DNA of 64,000 nt from Stenotrophomonas africana (GTDB taxonomy: Bacteria > Pseudomonadota > Gammaproteobacteria > Xanthomonadales > Xanthomonadaceae), in the NCBI RefSeq assembly GCF_013004645.1, contig NZ_JABEME010000001.1, forward strand, positions 558,001-622,000, in the 5' to 3' direction. Positions 17,601 to 25,239 of this stretch are shown here, one piece after another. Position 1 is the first letter of the stretch, and every line of letters begins with the position of its first letter. A model generated the notes under the pieces. It did no database searches and was not told the origin of the DNA. It saw only the letters and a program-made list of their open reading frames with translations. Both the position numbers and the translations under genes were made by a program.

Positions 17601-19748
17601 GAAGTAGATGCGGCTACCATTGGCATCTTCGCTCGCTCGAAGCTGCCCCGACGCATCATAGTAGTGCTGCGTGCTGTGGGGATTTCCAGTGCCATCCATG
17701 ACGGACTCGGTAACCGCAATCAGCAGCCCGGCAGCATTGCGCAGTTCGACGCGCAGAAGGTCATTACCGCTGCCATCGCCCGCCTTTCCAGCTTCGATGC
17801 TGGCGCGCACCGCGCTTCCCGAGTCCTGATAAGTCCAGGTTGTGCTGCGCAGCTGCTTGACCTGTAGCGTCTGGCCGGGCGATGTCCATCGCTCCTGTAC
17901 CACTTCCGCAAGCAGCCGCCCCATCCCGTCGTAGGCAAAGCTGGTGGACTGGCTCACATGCCCATCGGCTGCCGCAGCACCATTTGCATGGCGGACAACT
18001 GTCCTTTCCCTCAGCAGGCCTTGCGCATCATGCACGAAGTCGGTGATCTCGGTTCCATCGCCAATCAGCCCGCTACCATCCTGGTCCACGGCGTCGAAGG
18101 CGCGGGTCTGGCTCAGTCTGCCACGCAGGTCGTAGCTGTACTCGACCAGGCCGCTGCTGCTCCGTTGCGCTGGAGTGGCCCAAGCTTCCAATGACGACAA
18201 CGTGGGTGTGCCACTGAAGGCGGAGCCCAGATATCGCCGTTCGCTGGCAAGCTGGCCAATACCGGTTCCCGACGCATGATAGATGCGCTCGGTCACGTCG
18301 CCGGCAGCGCCGACGAGAAAGCGAAGGCGGTTCTGTGCGTCGTACACGTAGCTCGTTGTCACACCGCCAGACGCCGTTGACGCGGCACCTGCACCATCCG
18401 CGTCCAGCCCACTGTAGGCGGTTTCCGAGGCGATCTGATGGGTCGCCGTGTAGGTCCGTTGAACGGCGGTGGATGCGGCGGAGTTGTCAGGATCCACCGC
18501 GGTCCACTGCCACAGCAGATTGCCATTGCTGTCGTACTGGTAGTCCACCTGCGATAGACGCTGGTTCCCGCGCAGGGTGACCGCCTGCGTGAGATTCCCA
18601 TCCTGGTCGTAGTTGTAACGGCTGACGTTCCGAAGTCCATCGACAGCCGGCGACTGGATCTCAGTCAACTGCCCCTGATCGTTGTGGAAGTACGACCAGG
18701 TCCGTCCACCATCCTCCGACACATCCGTCCGGGCATTCGCCGGGTCGTAGGTATAGGTCAATGTAGAGTGCGCACCATTGACATCCCCCGTAGTCACGGT
18801 GGCGACGCGTCCCTGCGTGTCATAGGTATAGCTGACCGTACTGCCGTCTCCCTGCTTCACCTGGCTGATTCTGAGGCTGCTGGAGTCGGCGTAGGTGTAG
18901 ACCGTGCGGTACAGGTAGCCGTCATTGGCAGAGGGCAGTGCAGCGTTCCACGCATCCTGGTCTCCGGCACCATCACGTGGCGTGAGGTCGACCAGTACGC
19001 TGGTCAAACGCCCAACGGCGTCATAGCCATAGTTGACCTGCCCCAGCAGCACACCGTTCTCGCGTGTCGAAAGCCCAGAAAGGCGTCCGTTGCTGTCATA
19101 GGTGAATACCAGCGCGTCCGGTGTTGCTCCGGCGGAAGTATCCTTGCTGCGTATCTGCGAGATGCGGCCGGCGCCGTCATACAGCACGTCCCATGTGACG
19201 GGCATGGCGGCATCACTACGAAGATCGCGGATGCGCGTAAGGCGCCCCTTCAGATTGGGATTTGCGTGATCGGCATAGGTCTCTTCCCGCCGGCTCGTGC
19301 CTTCGACATAGGTCCAGCTGCGGGTGGCCGATGAGTAGACGAGCGTGTCGTGGGCCCCTTCGCCGCTCGTCGCGCGATAGCCACCGTTTCCGTCGTAGGT
19401 GAAGTCCTGGAACGAGCCATCCCCCACGTGCAGCCGCACGATGGATCCGGCAGCGTTCGCCATCCCGGACAGAAGCTCCACGCGGCGCTCGAATCCGGTC
19501 AGCCAACCGTCGTCGCCGACCTGGCTGGCGAGCCCCTGGCTGTTGTACGTGCGCACATGCCCGAGCACCATCCCGCGGAACAGAAGCTGTTCGTCCCTGC
19601 TGCTCAGCACCAGGTTGCCGTTGGCGACATTGACAAAGTGCCTGTCGCTGGCCTGTGCACCCAAGCGATCGATCCCGCCTGCCGCGAGACCGCTCTGCAA
19701 TGAACTGTTGAACAGACCCAACCCATTCCCGGAAACAACTGCGGCCAT
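5619..19748 (-). CDS. Giant RHS/YD-repeat protein with LysM, tandem beta-sandwich modules and C-terminal toxin tip
   Basis: About 4,709 residues from the ATG at 19748, which has an AAGGGGCAGGG ribosome-binding region; a GTG at 19802 in the same frame would add 18 residues. Most of the protein is RHS/YD repeats (pattern YDxxGRxxxxxD), from about residue 60 to 2800 and again about 3050-3250 and 3570-3900. Inserted modules are: two putative-Ig/cadherin-like domains (about 2830-2925 and 2940-3050), two copies of a carbohydrate-binding-like beta-sandwich (about 3260-3405 and 3410-3547), a LysM-like motif (about 3918-3967, AGETLRVIAQRVYG), and a glycine/alanine-rich hydrophobic segment (about 4000-4100). 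The last 110 residues, starting GAHFVEKHG, look like a separate toxin domain. No classical signal peptide and no PAAR domain are seen. It lies at the 3' end of a type I secretion operon, followed by the candidate immunity gene. Confidence 0.88.
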   Translation of the reverse strand: MAAVVSGNGLGLFNSSLQSGLAAGGIDRLGAQASDRHFVNVANGNLVLSSRDEQLLFRGMVLGHVRTYNSQGLASQVGDDGWLTGFERRVELLSGMANAAGSIVRLHVGDGSFQDFTYDGNGGYRATSGEGAHDTLVYSSATRSWTYVEGTSRREETYADHANPNLKGRLTRIRDLRSDAAMPVTWDVLYDGAGRISQIRSKDTSAGATPDALVFTYDSNGRLSGLSTRENGVLLGQVNYGYDAVGRLTSVLVDLTPRDGAGDQDAWNAALPSANDGYLYRTVYTYADSSSLRISQVKQGDGSTVSYTYDTQGRVATVTTGDVNGAHSTLTYTYDPANARTDVSEDGGRTWSYFHNDQGQLTEIQSPAVDGLRNVSRYNYDQDGNLTQAVTLRGNQRLSQVDYQYDSNGNLLWQWTAVDPDNSAASTAVQRTYTATHQIASETAYSGLDADGAGAASTASGGVTTSYVYDAQNRLRFLVGAAGDVTERIYHASGTGIGQLASERRYLGSAFSGTPTLSSLEAWATPAQRSSSGLVEYSYDLRGRLSQTRAFDAVDQDGSGLIGDGTEITDFVHDAQGLLRERTVVRHANGAAAADGHVSQSTSFAYDGMGRLLAEVVQERWTSPGQTLQVKQLRSTTWTYQDSGSAVRASIEAGKAGDGSGNDLLRVELRNAAGLLIAVTESVMDGTGNPHSTQHYYDASGQLRASEDANGSRIYFFYDEAGRLAGKVSATGSVEEYVRDGLGRIITTIGFANQITTAGWLVNGAVVLDRLGDIRPAQDAQDRRTTSSYDAIGRKLQDVDPEGTITTYSYDGAGRLLTLTRTDAAATTSTARIERHLYDGAGREVGRLDAAGYLTEFRYDSAGRLVATVVYAVATAEPNRATGSLDALRPQSSGADAITYRFYDGRSNLIGSLDAEGYLTEYVYDQARNQRGTIAYATQLSDVSLQGGFSTLLAAAKQGPARTVLRSYDALGQLVVEVSPEGAVTRFTYDAQGHLVQTRSDAMGNDVRDGIRRYDAFGNLVGELNGEGASLYDADLEPAEIDALFASYGVRHTYDAVGQRIESIDAEGNRTWYFYDRSGRLTQTIYGVTDGNGVRNAMGEVEETRYSAFGQVLETLRYSGRIALQPPFGREQAEVAALALQFVATVDSRRQYQYDRAGRLIEQSSALGFKTRSSYNAFGELVLREEQRSASSWTVEAHAYDQRGLEVSSAQDVGGLERTKTAVYDAFGRVLHSVDGQGLQSNFSYDRVGRQVAVSRTVAGRLEQAQTLYDAYGRTLKTVDALGRVTEIAYDDTGRIMTVTSPEGLSVVTHYNAHGERIEIRRPDGYVRRFDYDKEGRLIGDGLRRDEYPEWEFEEKVHYSYDARGNLIEKGDFTGARTTYTYDARGRELTRTDDGYTRDQSGESHYDVGAHWSYRYDGQGRRISVTDGAGVQTVMVHDLDGRLLESVVDPAGLAITTHYAWDGVGNQLSVTEAAGTAAESTTLYTYDGLGRRISETRASGSLDLTTQYTFDSRDNVVSRRDAAGNVTRFAYDDAGRLLLEVDALGGVVEYRYDVAGQKTSSRQYGTVIDLQGLALPAGEQEIRARIVVDAARDRVVYHRYDADGRQTVNVDAAGAVTRYIRDSQGGVAQTRTYAQGLTLGAAQREALESGVLDAGGILAAVVSDDTRDRIDSYLRDGSGREQIHVDSAGAVYQTAYDKAGRVIGTWIMQSRVPLSLHEQIAGGQEPDLSGIDWSKGANHAVDYIYDGAGRLVAKLTWAASVDGPESYSGKANVARVQRYVYDEAGRATATIDYGVGPQWYFPSLMAAAPSIGAASFPSDGRYWNTLAALLEAIPHDTNGDVPQRVTRHIYDDAGRERFRIASDGTVQEMRPDALGRNVEALSYGVAVQDQEWTADALEALLAGVQDVRHSRQEFDAAGRVTARFDAFNAVERYTYDGLGQVLQYTDKNLATWTYGYDAAGRRTSETSPQVVVSTVAADGSVGSVSRSIVTRTEFDIFGNVVRRIEDAGTSSARVTEYEYDSRGLQTRIRFPDAGALNGSGQIAATGVRPTIDVTYDLLGRAVMQKDVLGNFSFKSYDSAGNLQYEVDAEGYVTGYTYNTAGEQIELRRYANAIATSPGVVLGSGDIAGRLSPEPGRDRILITRYDSAGKKLQVSELNYRQGGWQNTWNYFYGSTKQFEYNTYGELVYEGDLLVEPGSYEYDPEQYESFTWTYTQWNQNAYFYDSAGRRIKRIDSEGYVTLWEYNDRGEVVRETQKAEAEGYWPYDGRQGSSKVPTSIGHDRIIEWSYDALGRRTSERQSRGVPADGQFVETTTEYDAGGRAVAVTTQGQRTQTSYDAQGRVIAVLESERDVVNGNADQLLASTSIGLASQALYRRASPYSTMAYDAFGNVVQVRRYADGAQAGQTPVASSRDQVHTTLYDWQGRNVLERDVSGTVYARHYDAADHLLSTRSRLDGSSGRWVEVVNEATYDRTGRQLTSHVYRELHQGQGSAVVGVESDARSQVRYNAFGEIIAKDSRLDTGLATSAFSAQYVYDDNGRLTASNADGGIWRYYSHDLAGNVLSERHAVRDGTGALIEVETRMELDHRGRLLRQYTAGNNDEVNDYALTERSYDAWGNVLTLTDALGNMTYYEYNQLNQLTREVKPTVRVLAADGSVSQVAPELQWQYDLLGRLTATRDANGNWKRSAYDAAGRETYAEDAFGNRTLTAYDVFGQKRFKQDPLGYLTFLEYDQGGRVSAQGDFLREQDGVARTKAVRERYVLNQNGDRLRVTDALGYANTFDYDSRGLVIRSRTAAGVSMSYAYDAQGNRTRETNALSDPTLAAEGQVVFAGGMVDSHAIVVGQPFNYALPGAVFSVAGGETPAVSARVEFWDPVAHAYVPAQGLIYDPQTRTVSGTPLQLGAYRIVYTATSSVHTSATATATLNVMSQSAFDSYYAGSPGASAGLFNQKGQAGQSFTYQIPAGTFIDTQGQGLSYAAYVYAPVEQYDPELREHTTSYEWISVGQGGDSSGLGFNAANGVLSGTLAAGTWQIQIVATSPNGRSRALTLEIEGQYNNGRRSKLDDEGELVYLDEKTWDFDYFGRLVDHNDLGGADYDYNYDAQTGQLLGENSKWTEDARQYSTPINDYWYERDWREQGLDSELVGLDLPDPVLINDPARSYSYYRSGALKELKEGNNWFRYQYDAAGNRVQEEAYTHDADGQILHIVTKVSYDAHGRIVKVIQQDIGANRRLLELNYDYDAAGNRRRVLARSAYDATSPGIDINGLTNPDFENGSFGWNLGDGWSVVEGGEGSSKLRAQFNLTGQSRILNKQRVEVREGETLTAAVRVDQGASSAGEAGAAVIIEWYDLAGNLISTSEGNMVDSASGGAVYESRVTTTVPPGAIFMSIGARAFRTGGGDPLFIDNFSWGAMPYNGEMRNVGGWDYGAGWDYSYDYGGSAVFNLTGEGRMVSRDRVNVRPGSSVSARANVQQGASSAGEAWGAVFLRFYDANGNVISDVDGNRVDSGSGGEWHSSMLVARVPPGAVSMAVGGVAARYGGGDPLWMDDFSWNFEREGDLDPTGNFVDPNLSDPYNMPEPFKVYWYDYDAENRVKVANGRMVDGHIVLGNADVSYALDYDEAGRAVRRRYLAGLTEVSETTQYDERGQRLRVFQSVPLNGSGPLALKESYSYDAVGRVIEKREHFANGSTRNGVDTSGWLKHGEVYTYDADGRILNQQVYGRQLGWTASAQADGGVWQSSNLAALQNLAAVDYQAFGYDEAGRLRGYSYRYSQHEEGSGAQASDPKGYTHRYIYAYEARDSYLESRVYGSSSNQNFRASTSYSSYDAWGRRVAVREQTPLSNDLGKLDDRIRYFSYDATGNILRRREGSLSNGVFTQSAAQQTQTQLYAYVGGQLVASGKRNGDVDVVGRLTAYQSNSAAGSSRTTVLAGETLRVIAQRVYGNANLWYVLAEANAIADDSGLTAGTTLVVPEVQVTSNDAATFKPFNPQEAIGNTSPSLPYIEPPPKEHCNGIATVLMVVVAVVAAVFTAGAALAVLAPSLMAAGGVMATGAAVLTGGIAVSGAAMGAVAAGAAVAGAAFAGGMAGSIASQAVGKAMGVVDSFSLRSAVSSGLGAAAGAGIAGSIGGGAQVSELIQAGSYGRVAAIGAANAAAGYAAGKIAGVADTHFSWRAIAANAVSSVVGGKINQSFGLSSQPFVSDGLVNDTVGGMVGGIVSLHTRRTFGLGDKIHYGAIAADAFGNALGSSFASNIDKYVSTLERESSASVAGGRSFSERYPYATAELGERGSALGDGSPEIRSTDNITNFPAVQVRVSDAEWMAHGLTMEQIAQLRWAFASHAIAQQDSGRGNEINLSAFDVGATDVNTAARRQVDQLRAYSNSVSAPIGLPDRAIGDVVREAVDGYSLPIRSVFALNMAAQDSALIAIKQGMNAIRDMSRQAVEDSTSAPEAMIASGVYAINSVTDAVVSGAADSLRFFTSSSERQRTLSGMATLVTTNPVVTGQAAWTQWTSLSTEDRLRYGGAIIVTLPRGATALADVLPVGSAGGYRSPVSMIGAVGDISRGRAASPNKFAEMSSVERRALLVVKAEANAQRRLEDMERLTPGAHFVEKHGAQTSLPSQFNRAATGANPTTGVIQNIPSAATRFMSSRDQLNAILRAEHIYETTGVKALAQRPIRFDRIMGEGYDRHLNYGTQQSVQVWVNNNGRAVTAFPIYGY

Positions 19749-19846
19749 GCCCTGCCCCTTGTCTGGTGAACGAGCGCCTTGCTTGAGCGCTCCATACACC
19801 ACCTATCCCGCGGCCGGGAAGCAAGTTTAGGGGACAGAGGGTGGGT

Positions 19847-20620
19847 TCATCGCTCCGTCCTGGCGTCGATCAGCGCCATCACATGCCGGGGCAGAATCTC
19901 CTCCATGGAAGGCGCATGGATGCAGGCATGCCTCTGCCAAAAGGGCGCGTATTCCGCCGGGTCAGCGACCCCATAGAGACCAGCGACCGGTATCCCCAGT
20001 GCGTCGGCCATATGCACGCACCCGGTGTCCAGGCTGACGACGAGCGCAGCACGGGTGAGAAGTGCCGGCCAGGTCAGAGGCGTATCCATGCCACGCAGAT
20101 CACGCACCCCTGGCGGCCACTGCGCCGATTCCAGGCCCCGAGATTGAGCGGGTCCGATCAGGGCGACTTGATAGCCCCGGGCCTGCAGTCCGCGGGCGAC
20201 CATGGCCCAGTGAATCAAGGGCCAGCGCTTGCTGGCATGATCAGCCCATACACTGAGCAGTGCCCAGCCTTCGGTCTGCAGCAGCGTGCGCGCCTGCTGC
20301 AGACCATGCACCGGAACAGGCACCCTGACTGGCTGTGCATCATCTCCGAGTGCCCTCAGCCAGGCGACCGTGCGGTGCTCGCCCGGTTGGAAACGAGGCC
20401 GCAGTGTCCTGCCCTCACCGCCGTGGACGTGTCGGAATTCGCATGGCAGGCCGCGCAATGCAGTGAAATGGCGAGGTTCCAGGCCGGAGACCACCACAGG
20501 ACCACTGCGCAAAGCGGCACCGATAGCCGGGAGGGCCAGCAGCAGATCTCCCAGATGCGCACCGCTCATCCTGAACTCTGTGGGCACAACAGCAACGGGC
20601 CCCTCGACACCAACCGCCAT
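19847..20620 (-). CDS. GT9-family (heptosyltransferase-like) glycosyltransferase, short form
   Basis: Predicted sugar transferase with the glycosyltransferase family 9 fold. Visible motifs are the N-terminal HLGDLLLALPAI, the nucleotide-sugar region KRWPLIHWAMVARGLQARGY, and SLDTGCVHMADALGIPVAG near residue 200. At 257 residues it is shorter than typical heptosyltransferases of about 340. I start it at ATG 20620, five bases after the RTX stop, because the longer frame to 20809 only shadows the RTX gene. Its place between the RTX and RHS genes suggests that it modifies one of these secreted proteins, as heptosyltransferases do for some autotransporter adhesins; an ordinary lipopolysaccharide role is the alternative. 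The substrate cannot be told from the sequence. Confidence 0.78.
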   Translation of the reverse strand: MAVGVEGPVAVVPTEFRMSGAHLGDLLLALPAIGAALRSGPVVVSGLEPRHFTALRGLPCEFRHVHGGEGRTLRPRFQPGEHRTVAWLRALGDDAQPVRVPVPVHGLQQARTLLQTEGWALLSVWADHASKRWPLIHWAMVARGLQARGYQVALIGPAQSRGLESAQWPPGVRDLRGMDTPLTWPALLTRAALVVSLDTGCVHMADALGIPVAGLYGVADPAEYAPFWQRHACIHAPSMEEILPRHVMALIDARTER

Positions 20621-20625
20621 GACTA

Positions 20626-23600
20626 TCAGGCCAGCAATTGAACGTAGTGCTGCGAAGGCGCCACCGCACAGTGTGCGGCGACCGAAGCCGCGCCCCCGGC
20701 GAAGCTGGCCATGCTTGCCACCATGCGTTGGCTCTGCGCAATATCCCCAACAGCGGCGAGGCCGGAGGACGTGGTCGCCAATGCACCCAACACGCTCCCG
20801 GCGTCCCACACAGTCCCATCGGCGAACCAGATTTCATCGATCGAGGTGGGCCACCCATTGATGTCTTCGGGCAGGTAGTCCTTCAACGTCAGACTATCCG
20901 CGCCCTGATCAAGACTCAGAACCAGATCCCGGCCGGCGAGAGACAGCGAGACCTCGGCTGCGCTGACGCCTTGCCCCATCTGTACGACATCCCAGTAGAT
21001 GCCGTCCGGATCACTGGAGAGGACCTGATCATGGCCGCTTCCCCGACCGAACAGGAACATGTCATTGCCATCACCACCATCAAGGGCATCATTCCCGGTA
21101 CCGCCATCAAGCACGTCTTCGCCGTCTCCGCCTTCAAGACTGTCATCACCGGCATGGCCCAGCAGCACATCGTTGCCAGCGAGACCACGCATCAGGTCAT
21201 TGCTCGAACTGCCATGCAGATACTGGTCGCTGCCGTCGCCTCGCATCTGCATTCCGATCAACGCCTCCAGGCCCCAATGTGTCCCATCAGCGAAGTTGAC
21301 TGCCTGGACAGGATTGGGACCTGCAAAGAAATTCTCGATCGATACCCAGTTGCCATCAGCATGCTGAAGAATCAGATTGCCCTGCGAACTGTAGACACGC
21401 ATATCATCTGCGGCGACTCCCGCCCCAAACTCAATGGTGTCGGCGTCGGTAGCATCGAAATCGTCGGCGTTGTTGTCGATTGAATCCTGGCCCCAGCCCA
21501 TCTCAAATCGATAGATATCACTGCCGCTGCCGCCGACAAGGTGATCATGACCGGATCCGCCAATCAGGATGTCGTCACCCCCATAGCCGAAGATGCGATC
21601 GTTTCCGCCGCCTCCGTCGATGACATCGCTGATGCCTCTACCATGGATGGTCTGTTCCGCCGACGTGGGCTTTTGTTGTGCGAGATAGATATCGTCGACA
21701 CTGTACGACGTTCCATCGATGAAGCGCATCTCATCGATCAGACGATCTGTGCCAGCACCAGGATCATGGAAGAAACCCTGCACGCGGACGCTGTCGCTGG
21801 TTCCTGACCTGGAAATCAGCAGATCGAAGCCATCGCTGCTGATTGCAATATCGCTGCGCTGGATTCCCTCGCCGAACACCAAGCTGTCAAAGTCGGCGCC
21901 CCCGGCAGACAGGGAGCCTTGGATTACATCCTTGCTCCATCCCTTGTTGAACAGATAACGATCGTTGCCCAGCCCGCCGATCAGCAGGTCATTTCCGGCA
22001 CCACCTTCAAGGACGTCATTGCCATCGCCGCCCTCCAGCGTGTCGGCACCTGCGAAACCAACCAGATAGTCTGCCCCGGAAGTTCCAACCAGATGATCTC
22101 CGAGCGAGCTTCCATACATCGCACTCAGCGTTACCTGCTGCAACTGCAAGGCAGTAATTTCACTGCCATCCGCGAAGTGCACCCCGGCGAAATTCACAGA
22201 AGGCGAGAAGAACGAGCTCAGATAGACGCCATCTCCTCCCTCCGTCTCACGATCAAAGACCGTGCCACCGATCTGGACGGACAGATTGTCGCCTTCACGC
22301 AGGAACAGCACCTGTGCCGCGTCGATTCCTGCACCAAACTGCAGCGACAGGGAACTGGACGAGTACCAGCTGTAAGCGTAGTCAGAGCCGTCCCCCCGCT
22401 CGTAGACTATCGTGGAGCTACCCTCACCCCAGTCAATCCTGTCGTTGCCGCGGCCGCCTACGAGGACATCCGTACCCGAGCCTGCGGAAAGGGTGTCATT
22501 GCCATCTCCGCCATAAAGCGTGTCGTCGCCTTCTCCACCATAAAGCTGATCGTCTCCGGCACCTCCATCGACGATGTCATTTCCCAGCCCCCCATCCACT
22601 GTGTCATTGCCATCTCCGCCGAACAGGTGATCGTTACCTTCCTCACCCCAGATCGTGTCATCACCACCGAGCCCGTCAATGACGTCATCACCGCTGGTTC
22701 CATAGAGATACTGGCCAAACTGACTCGGAATGACCGCCAGTTCTTCCAGGCGGGTTCGATCCCAGTAGGTCCCATCGGAGAAGCGGATTGCATTGATGCC
22801 CCGGTCTCCAGAAAAGTGGGAGACAACCGAAATGACATTATTCGATCCTGATGCATCCGCGATCATCAGCTCGTTCCCGGACCGGTAAACCACGATGTTC
22901 GACGACTGGATGCTGGCGTCGAACTCAACCACATTCATCGAGCCGGGGTAGGCTTGATGAAAGCGATCTGAAATGGTGTCCTGCCCGAAGCCAGCGCCGA
23001 ATCTGTAGGTATCGCTGCCATACCCACCTTGGAGCCGGTCGTTCCCCGCCCCTCCGATCAGCACGTTGTCTCCCTCGCCCCCCACAAGCTCATCATCACC
23101 ATCGCCGCCATCCAGCACGTCGTCGCCTTCGGCGCCGTCAAGGTAGTCATTTCCGCCACCGCCGGAGAGGTAATCCGCGCCGCTTCCACCGCGCATGTAC
23201 TGATCGGTCTCGTCGGGCCGCTGTGTCAACAATTGCAGTGCGGCCTGGTCCCACACGGTACCATCGACGAACCTGACCTCGTGAATCCGGGATCTCCATG
23301 CTCCCGACCAGACATCGAAATGGCCGTTGACGGTGATTGTCTGATTGACGCCCGCCATCAGAACCAGATCACCGTTCCACGTCCGCGAAACACGGATCAT
23401 GTCCGGAGTGAATGACCCATCAAATTCGATGGCATCGACATCCAGATAGCTTTCACCGTCGTTGTAGATGGAGTCGTTGCCGAAGCCTGCGCTGAATCGA
23501 TAGGTATCGCTTCCTGCGCCACCAGTGAGTATGTCGTCGCCTGCGCCGCCTACGAGAATGTCATCGCCCAGGCCACCGTTGATGGTGTCGTTTCCCGCCA

Positions 23601-23688
23601 GGCCCTCCATGAGATCGGCGGCCGCCGTCCCAATCAGTTCGTCCTTTCCCTGCGTACCACGGATCAGATTCAGCTCGGTCACGTCCAT
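20626..23688 (-). CDS. RTX calcium-binding protein, type I secretion substrate
   Basis: Secreted repeat protein of 1,020 residues. Six blocks of glycine/aspartate nonapeptides (pattern GGxGNDxLx), at about residues 32-62, 168-225, 330-420, 530-580, 680-725 and 830-875, each lead into a roughly 80-residue module ending in a motif like VRFVDGTVWD (hemolysin-type calcium-binding-related domain). The repeats should bind calcium and fold outside the cell. There is no N-terminal signal peptide. The C-terminus contains MVASMASFAGGAAS, resembling the uncleaved type I export signals of other RTX proteins. No enzymatic domain was recognised, so its activity (adhesin, matrix or toxin carrier) is unknown. 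It lies directly downstream of hlyB-hlyD-type genes on the same strand. Confidence 0.88.
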   Translation of the reverse strand: MDVTELNLIRGTQGKDELIGTAAADLMEGLAGNDTINGGLGDDILVGGAGDDILTGGAGSDTYRFSAGFGNDSIYNDGESYLDVDAIEFDGSFTPDMIRVSRTWNGDLVLMAGVNQTITVNGHFDVWSGAWRSRIHEVRFVDGTVWDQAALQLLTQRPDETDQYMRGGSGADYLSGGGGNDYLDGAEGDDVLDGGDGDDELVGGEGDNVLIGGAGNDRLQGGYGSDTYRFGAGFGQDTISDRFHQAYPGSMNVVEFDASIQSSNIVVYRSGNELMIADASGSNNVISVVSHFSGDRGINAIRFSDGTYWDRTRLEELAVIPSQFGQYLYGTSGDDVIDGLGGDDTIWGEEGNDHLFGGDGNDTVDGGLGNDIVDGGAGDDQLYGGEGDDTLYGGDGNDTLSAGSGTDVLVGGRGNDRIDWGEGSSTIVYERGDGSDYAYSWYSSSSLSLQFGAGIDAAQVLFLREGDNLSVQIGGTVFDRETEGGDGVYLSSFFSPSVNFAGVHFADGSEITALQLQQVTLSAMYGSSLGDHLVGTSGADYLVGFAGADTLEGGDGNDVLEGGAGNDLLIGGLGNDRYLFNKGWSKDVIQGSLSAGGADFDSLVFGEGIQRSDIAISSDGFDLLISRSGTSDSVRVQGFFHDPGAGTDRLIDEMRFIDGTSYSVDDIYLAQQKPTSAEQTIHGRGISDVIDGGGGNDRIFGYGGDDILIGGSGHDHLVGGSGSDIYRFEMGWGQDSIDNNADDFDATDADTIEFGAGVAADDMRVYSSQGNLILQHADGNWVSIENFFAGPNPVQAVNFADGTHWGLEALIGMQMRGDGSDQYLHGSSSNDLMRGLAGNDVLLGHAGDDSLEGGDGEDVLDGGTGNDALDGGDGNDMFLFGRGSGHDQVLSSDPDGIYWDVVQMGQGVSAAEVSLSLAGRDLVLSLDQGADSLTLKDYLPEDINGWPTSIDEIWFADGTVWDAGSVLGALATTSSGLAAVGDIAQSQRMVASMASFAGGAASVAAHCAVAPSQHYVQLLA

Positions 23689-23817
23689 CTCCAGGATCTT
23701 TTGGTGGAAAGCTGTCAGGCGGATCTTCCGGTACGACGGCCTGCCGCCCTGTACGAGCTATTCCCGGAAAGCGGGACGGAGTTTAGGGAGAAGAGGAAGC
23801 TGCCTGGGAGCAGTGCG

Positions 23818-25239
23818 TCAGCGCTCACGCATCGCTTCGCCCGCATGCTGGCGCAACGGGCTCAACAGGTAGTCGATCACCCGCCGCTTGCCAGTTTTGA
23901 TCTCCGCATTCAGGTTCATGCCAGCCGTCATCCGCACGCGAACGCCATCAATCTCCAGCATTGCGCTGTCCAGGCGTATCCGCACCGGAAACACCAGGCC
24001 AAGCTTTTCGTCCTGCAAGGCGTCATGCGAAACGCTCACTACCCTGCCCGTCAGGTACCCATAGCGCGTGTACGGGAAGCTCTCGACTTTCACCGTCACC
24101 GGCTGGCCACTGCGGACAAAACCGACATCCTTGTTGAGGATGCTGGCCTCTACTTCCAGCGCTTCCTCACTGGGCACCACGGCCAGCAGCGGCTGTGCGG
24201 GGGTGACCACGCCGCCCACGGTATGCACGGCCAACTGCTGCACGGTGCCATCGACCGGCGCACGCAGGATCTTCTGCTGGTCACGCTGCCCCGAGCGCGA
24301 GACTTCGGGTGTCATCTGGCCTATCTGCTCCTGCGCCGCGCGCAGGCCATCCAGGGTCTGCTGCCGGAAATCCGCCATCAGTACGCGTAGCTCTTCCTCG
24401 GCGGCACGCTGGGCGGACCGGATTTCCTGCAGTCGGTTGCGCTGGGTCACGAGGTCCCGCTCGCCGGCAATGCGCTCCTGCTCGCGGAGCAGATAGTCAT
24501 GGCGACCGACGTAGTTACCTTCCAGAAGGCTGCGGTAATCGTCTGCGCGCAACGTTGAGATTCGCGCCGATTCCTCCAGTGGTTTCACCGCAGCTTGGGC
24601 CGTATCCCATTCGGCGCGACGCTGTGAGATCACAGCCCGCAGATTATGCCGTTTGGCCTGCAGTGCCTCGTACTGGCTGCGCGCCAGCATCTGCTCGGCA
24701 AGGACGCGGTCGGCCGGCAGGTCCGGCTCCACCGGGATCACTGGCACTTCACCCGCCTGCACGGCCATGTCCAGTGCCAGCAGGCGCATCGAGGTCATCC
24801 GTGCATTCAACAAGGCGTCGCTGGACTTGACCACATCGGCTGCGGTTGCGGTCGGGTCAAGCTCGATCAGCACCTGCCCAGCCTTCACCACCTGGCCGTC
24901 GCGCACCAGGATGCGCCGCACCACGCCGGTTTCCACCGGCTGCACCACCTTGGTACGCGAATCGACGACGGTCCTTCCAGGCGCCACCGCAACGATGTCG
25001 AGCTTGCCGATCGTGGCCCAGAGCAACGCCACGCAGAAAAACGTAATGATGATGCGAAGGGTCCAACGTGCGGCGGGTGAGGTCGGCGTTTCGACCAACT
25101 CCAGGTGAGCGGGAAGAAACGCGCGCTCGTCGGCCTCGCGCGGCAATGGATCCATCGCGTGACGATTCCGCCAGGCCGCTTTGAACACGGAGATATAGCG
25201 TGCAGCGAAATCACGCAGACCTTCGCGGACATGCTTCAT
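23818..25239 (-). CDS. Type I secretion membrane fusion protein (HlyD family)
   Basis: Periplasmic adaptor that links the inner-membrane ABC exporter to an outer-membrane TolC-type channel. The 473 residues follow the family plan: short cytoplasmic N-terminus, one membrane helix at about residues 60-80, a lipoyl/barrel-sandwich half ([20 protein letters not shown]), a long coiled-coil hairpin at about 150-310, the returning lipoyl half ([20 protein letters not shown]) and a beta-barrel C-terminal domain. The start overlaps the stop of the ABC exporter gene (ATGA), so the two are translationally coupled. No tolC homologue is present in the window; the channel must be encoded elsewhere. Confidence 0.92.
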   Translation of the reverse strand: MKHVREGLRDFAARYISVFKAAWRNRHAMDPLPREADERAFLPAHLELVETPTSPAARWTLRIIITFFCVALLWATIGKLDIVAVAPGRTVVDSRTKVVQPVETGVVRRILVRDGQVVKAGQVLIELDPTATAADVVKSSDALLNARMTSMRLLALDMAVQAGEVPVIPVEPDLPADRVLAEQMLARSQYEALQAKRHNLRAVISQRRAEWDTAQAAVKPLEESARISTLRADDYRSLLEGNYVGRHDYLLREQERIAGERDLVTQRNRLQEIRSAQRAAEEELRVLMADFRQQTLDGLRAAQEQIGQMTPEVSRSGQRDQQKILRAPVDGTVQQLAVHTVGGVVTPAQPLLAVVPSEEALEVEASILNKDVGFVRSGQPVTVKVESFPYTRYGYLTGRVVSVSHDALQDEKLGLVFPVRIRLDSAMLEIDGVRVRMTAGMNLNAEIKTGKRRVIDYLLSPLRQHAGEAMRER

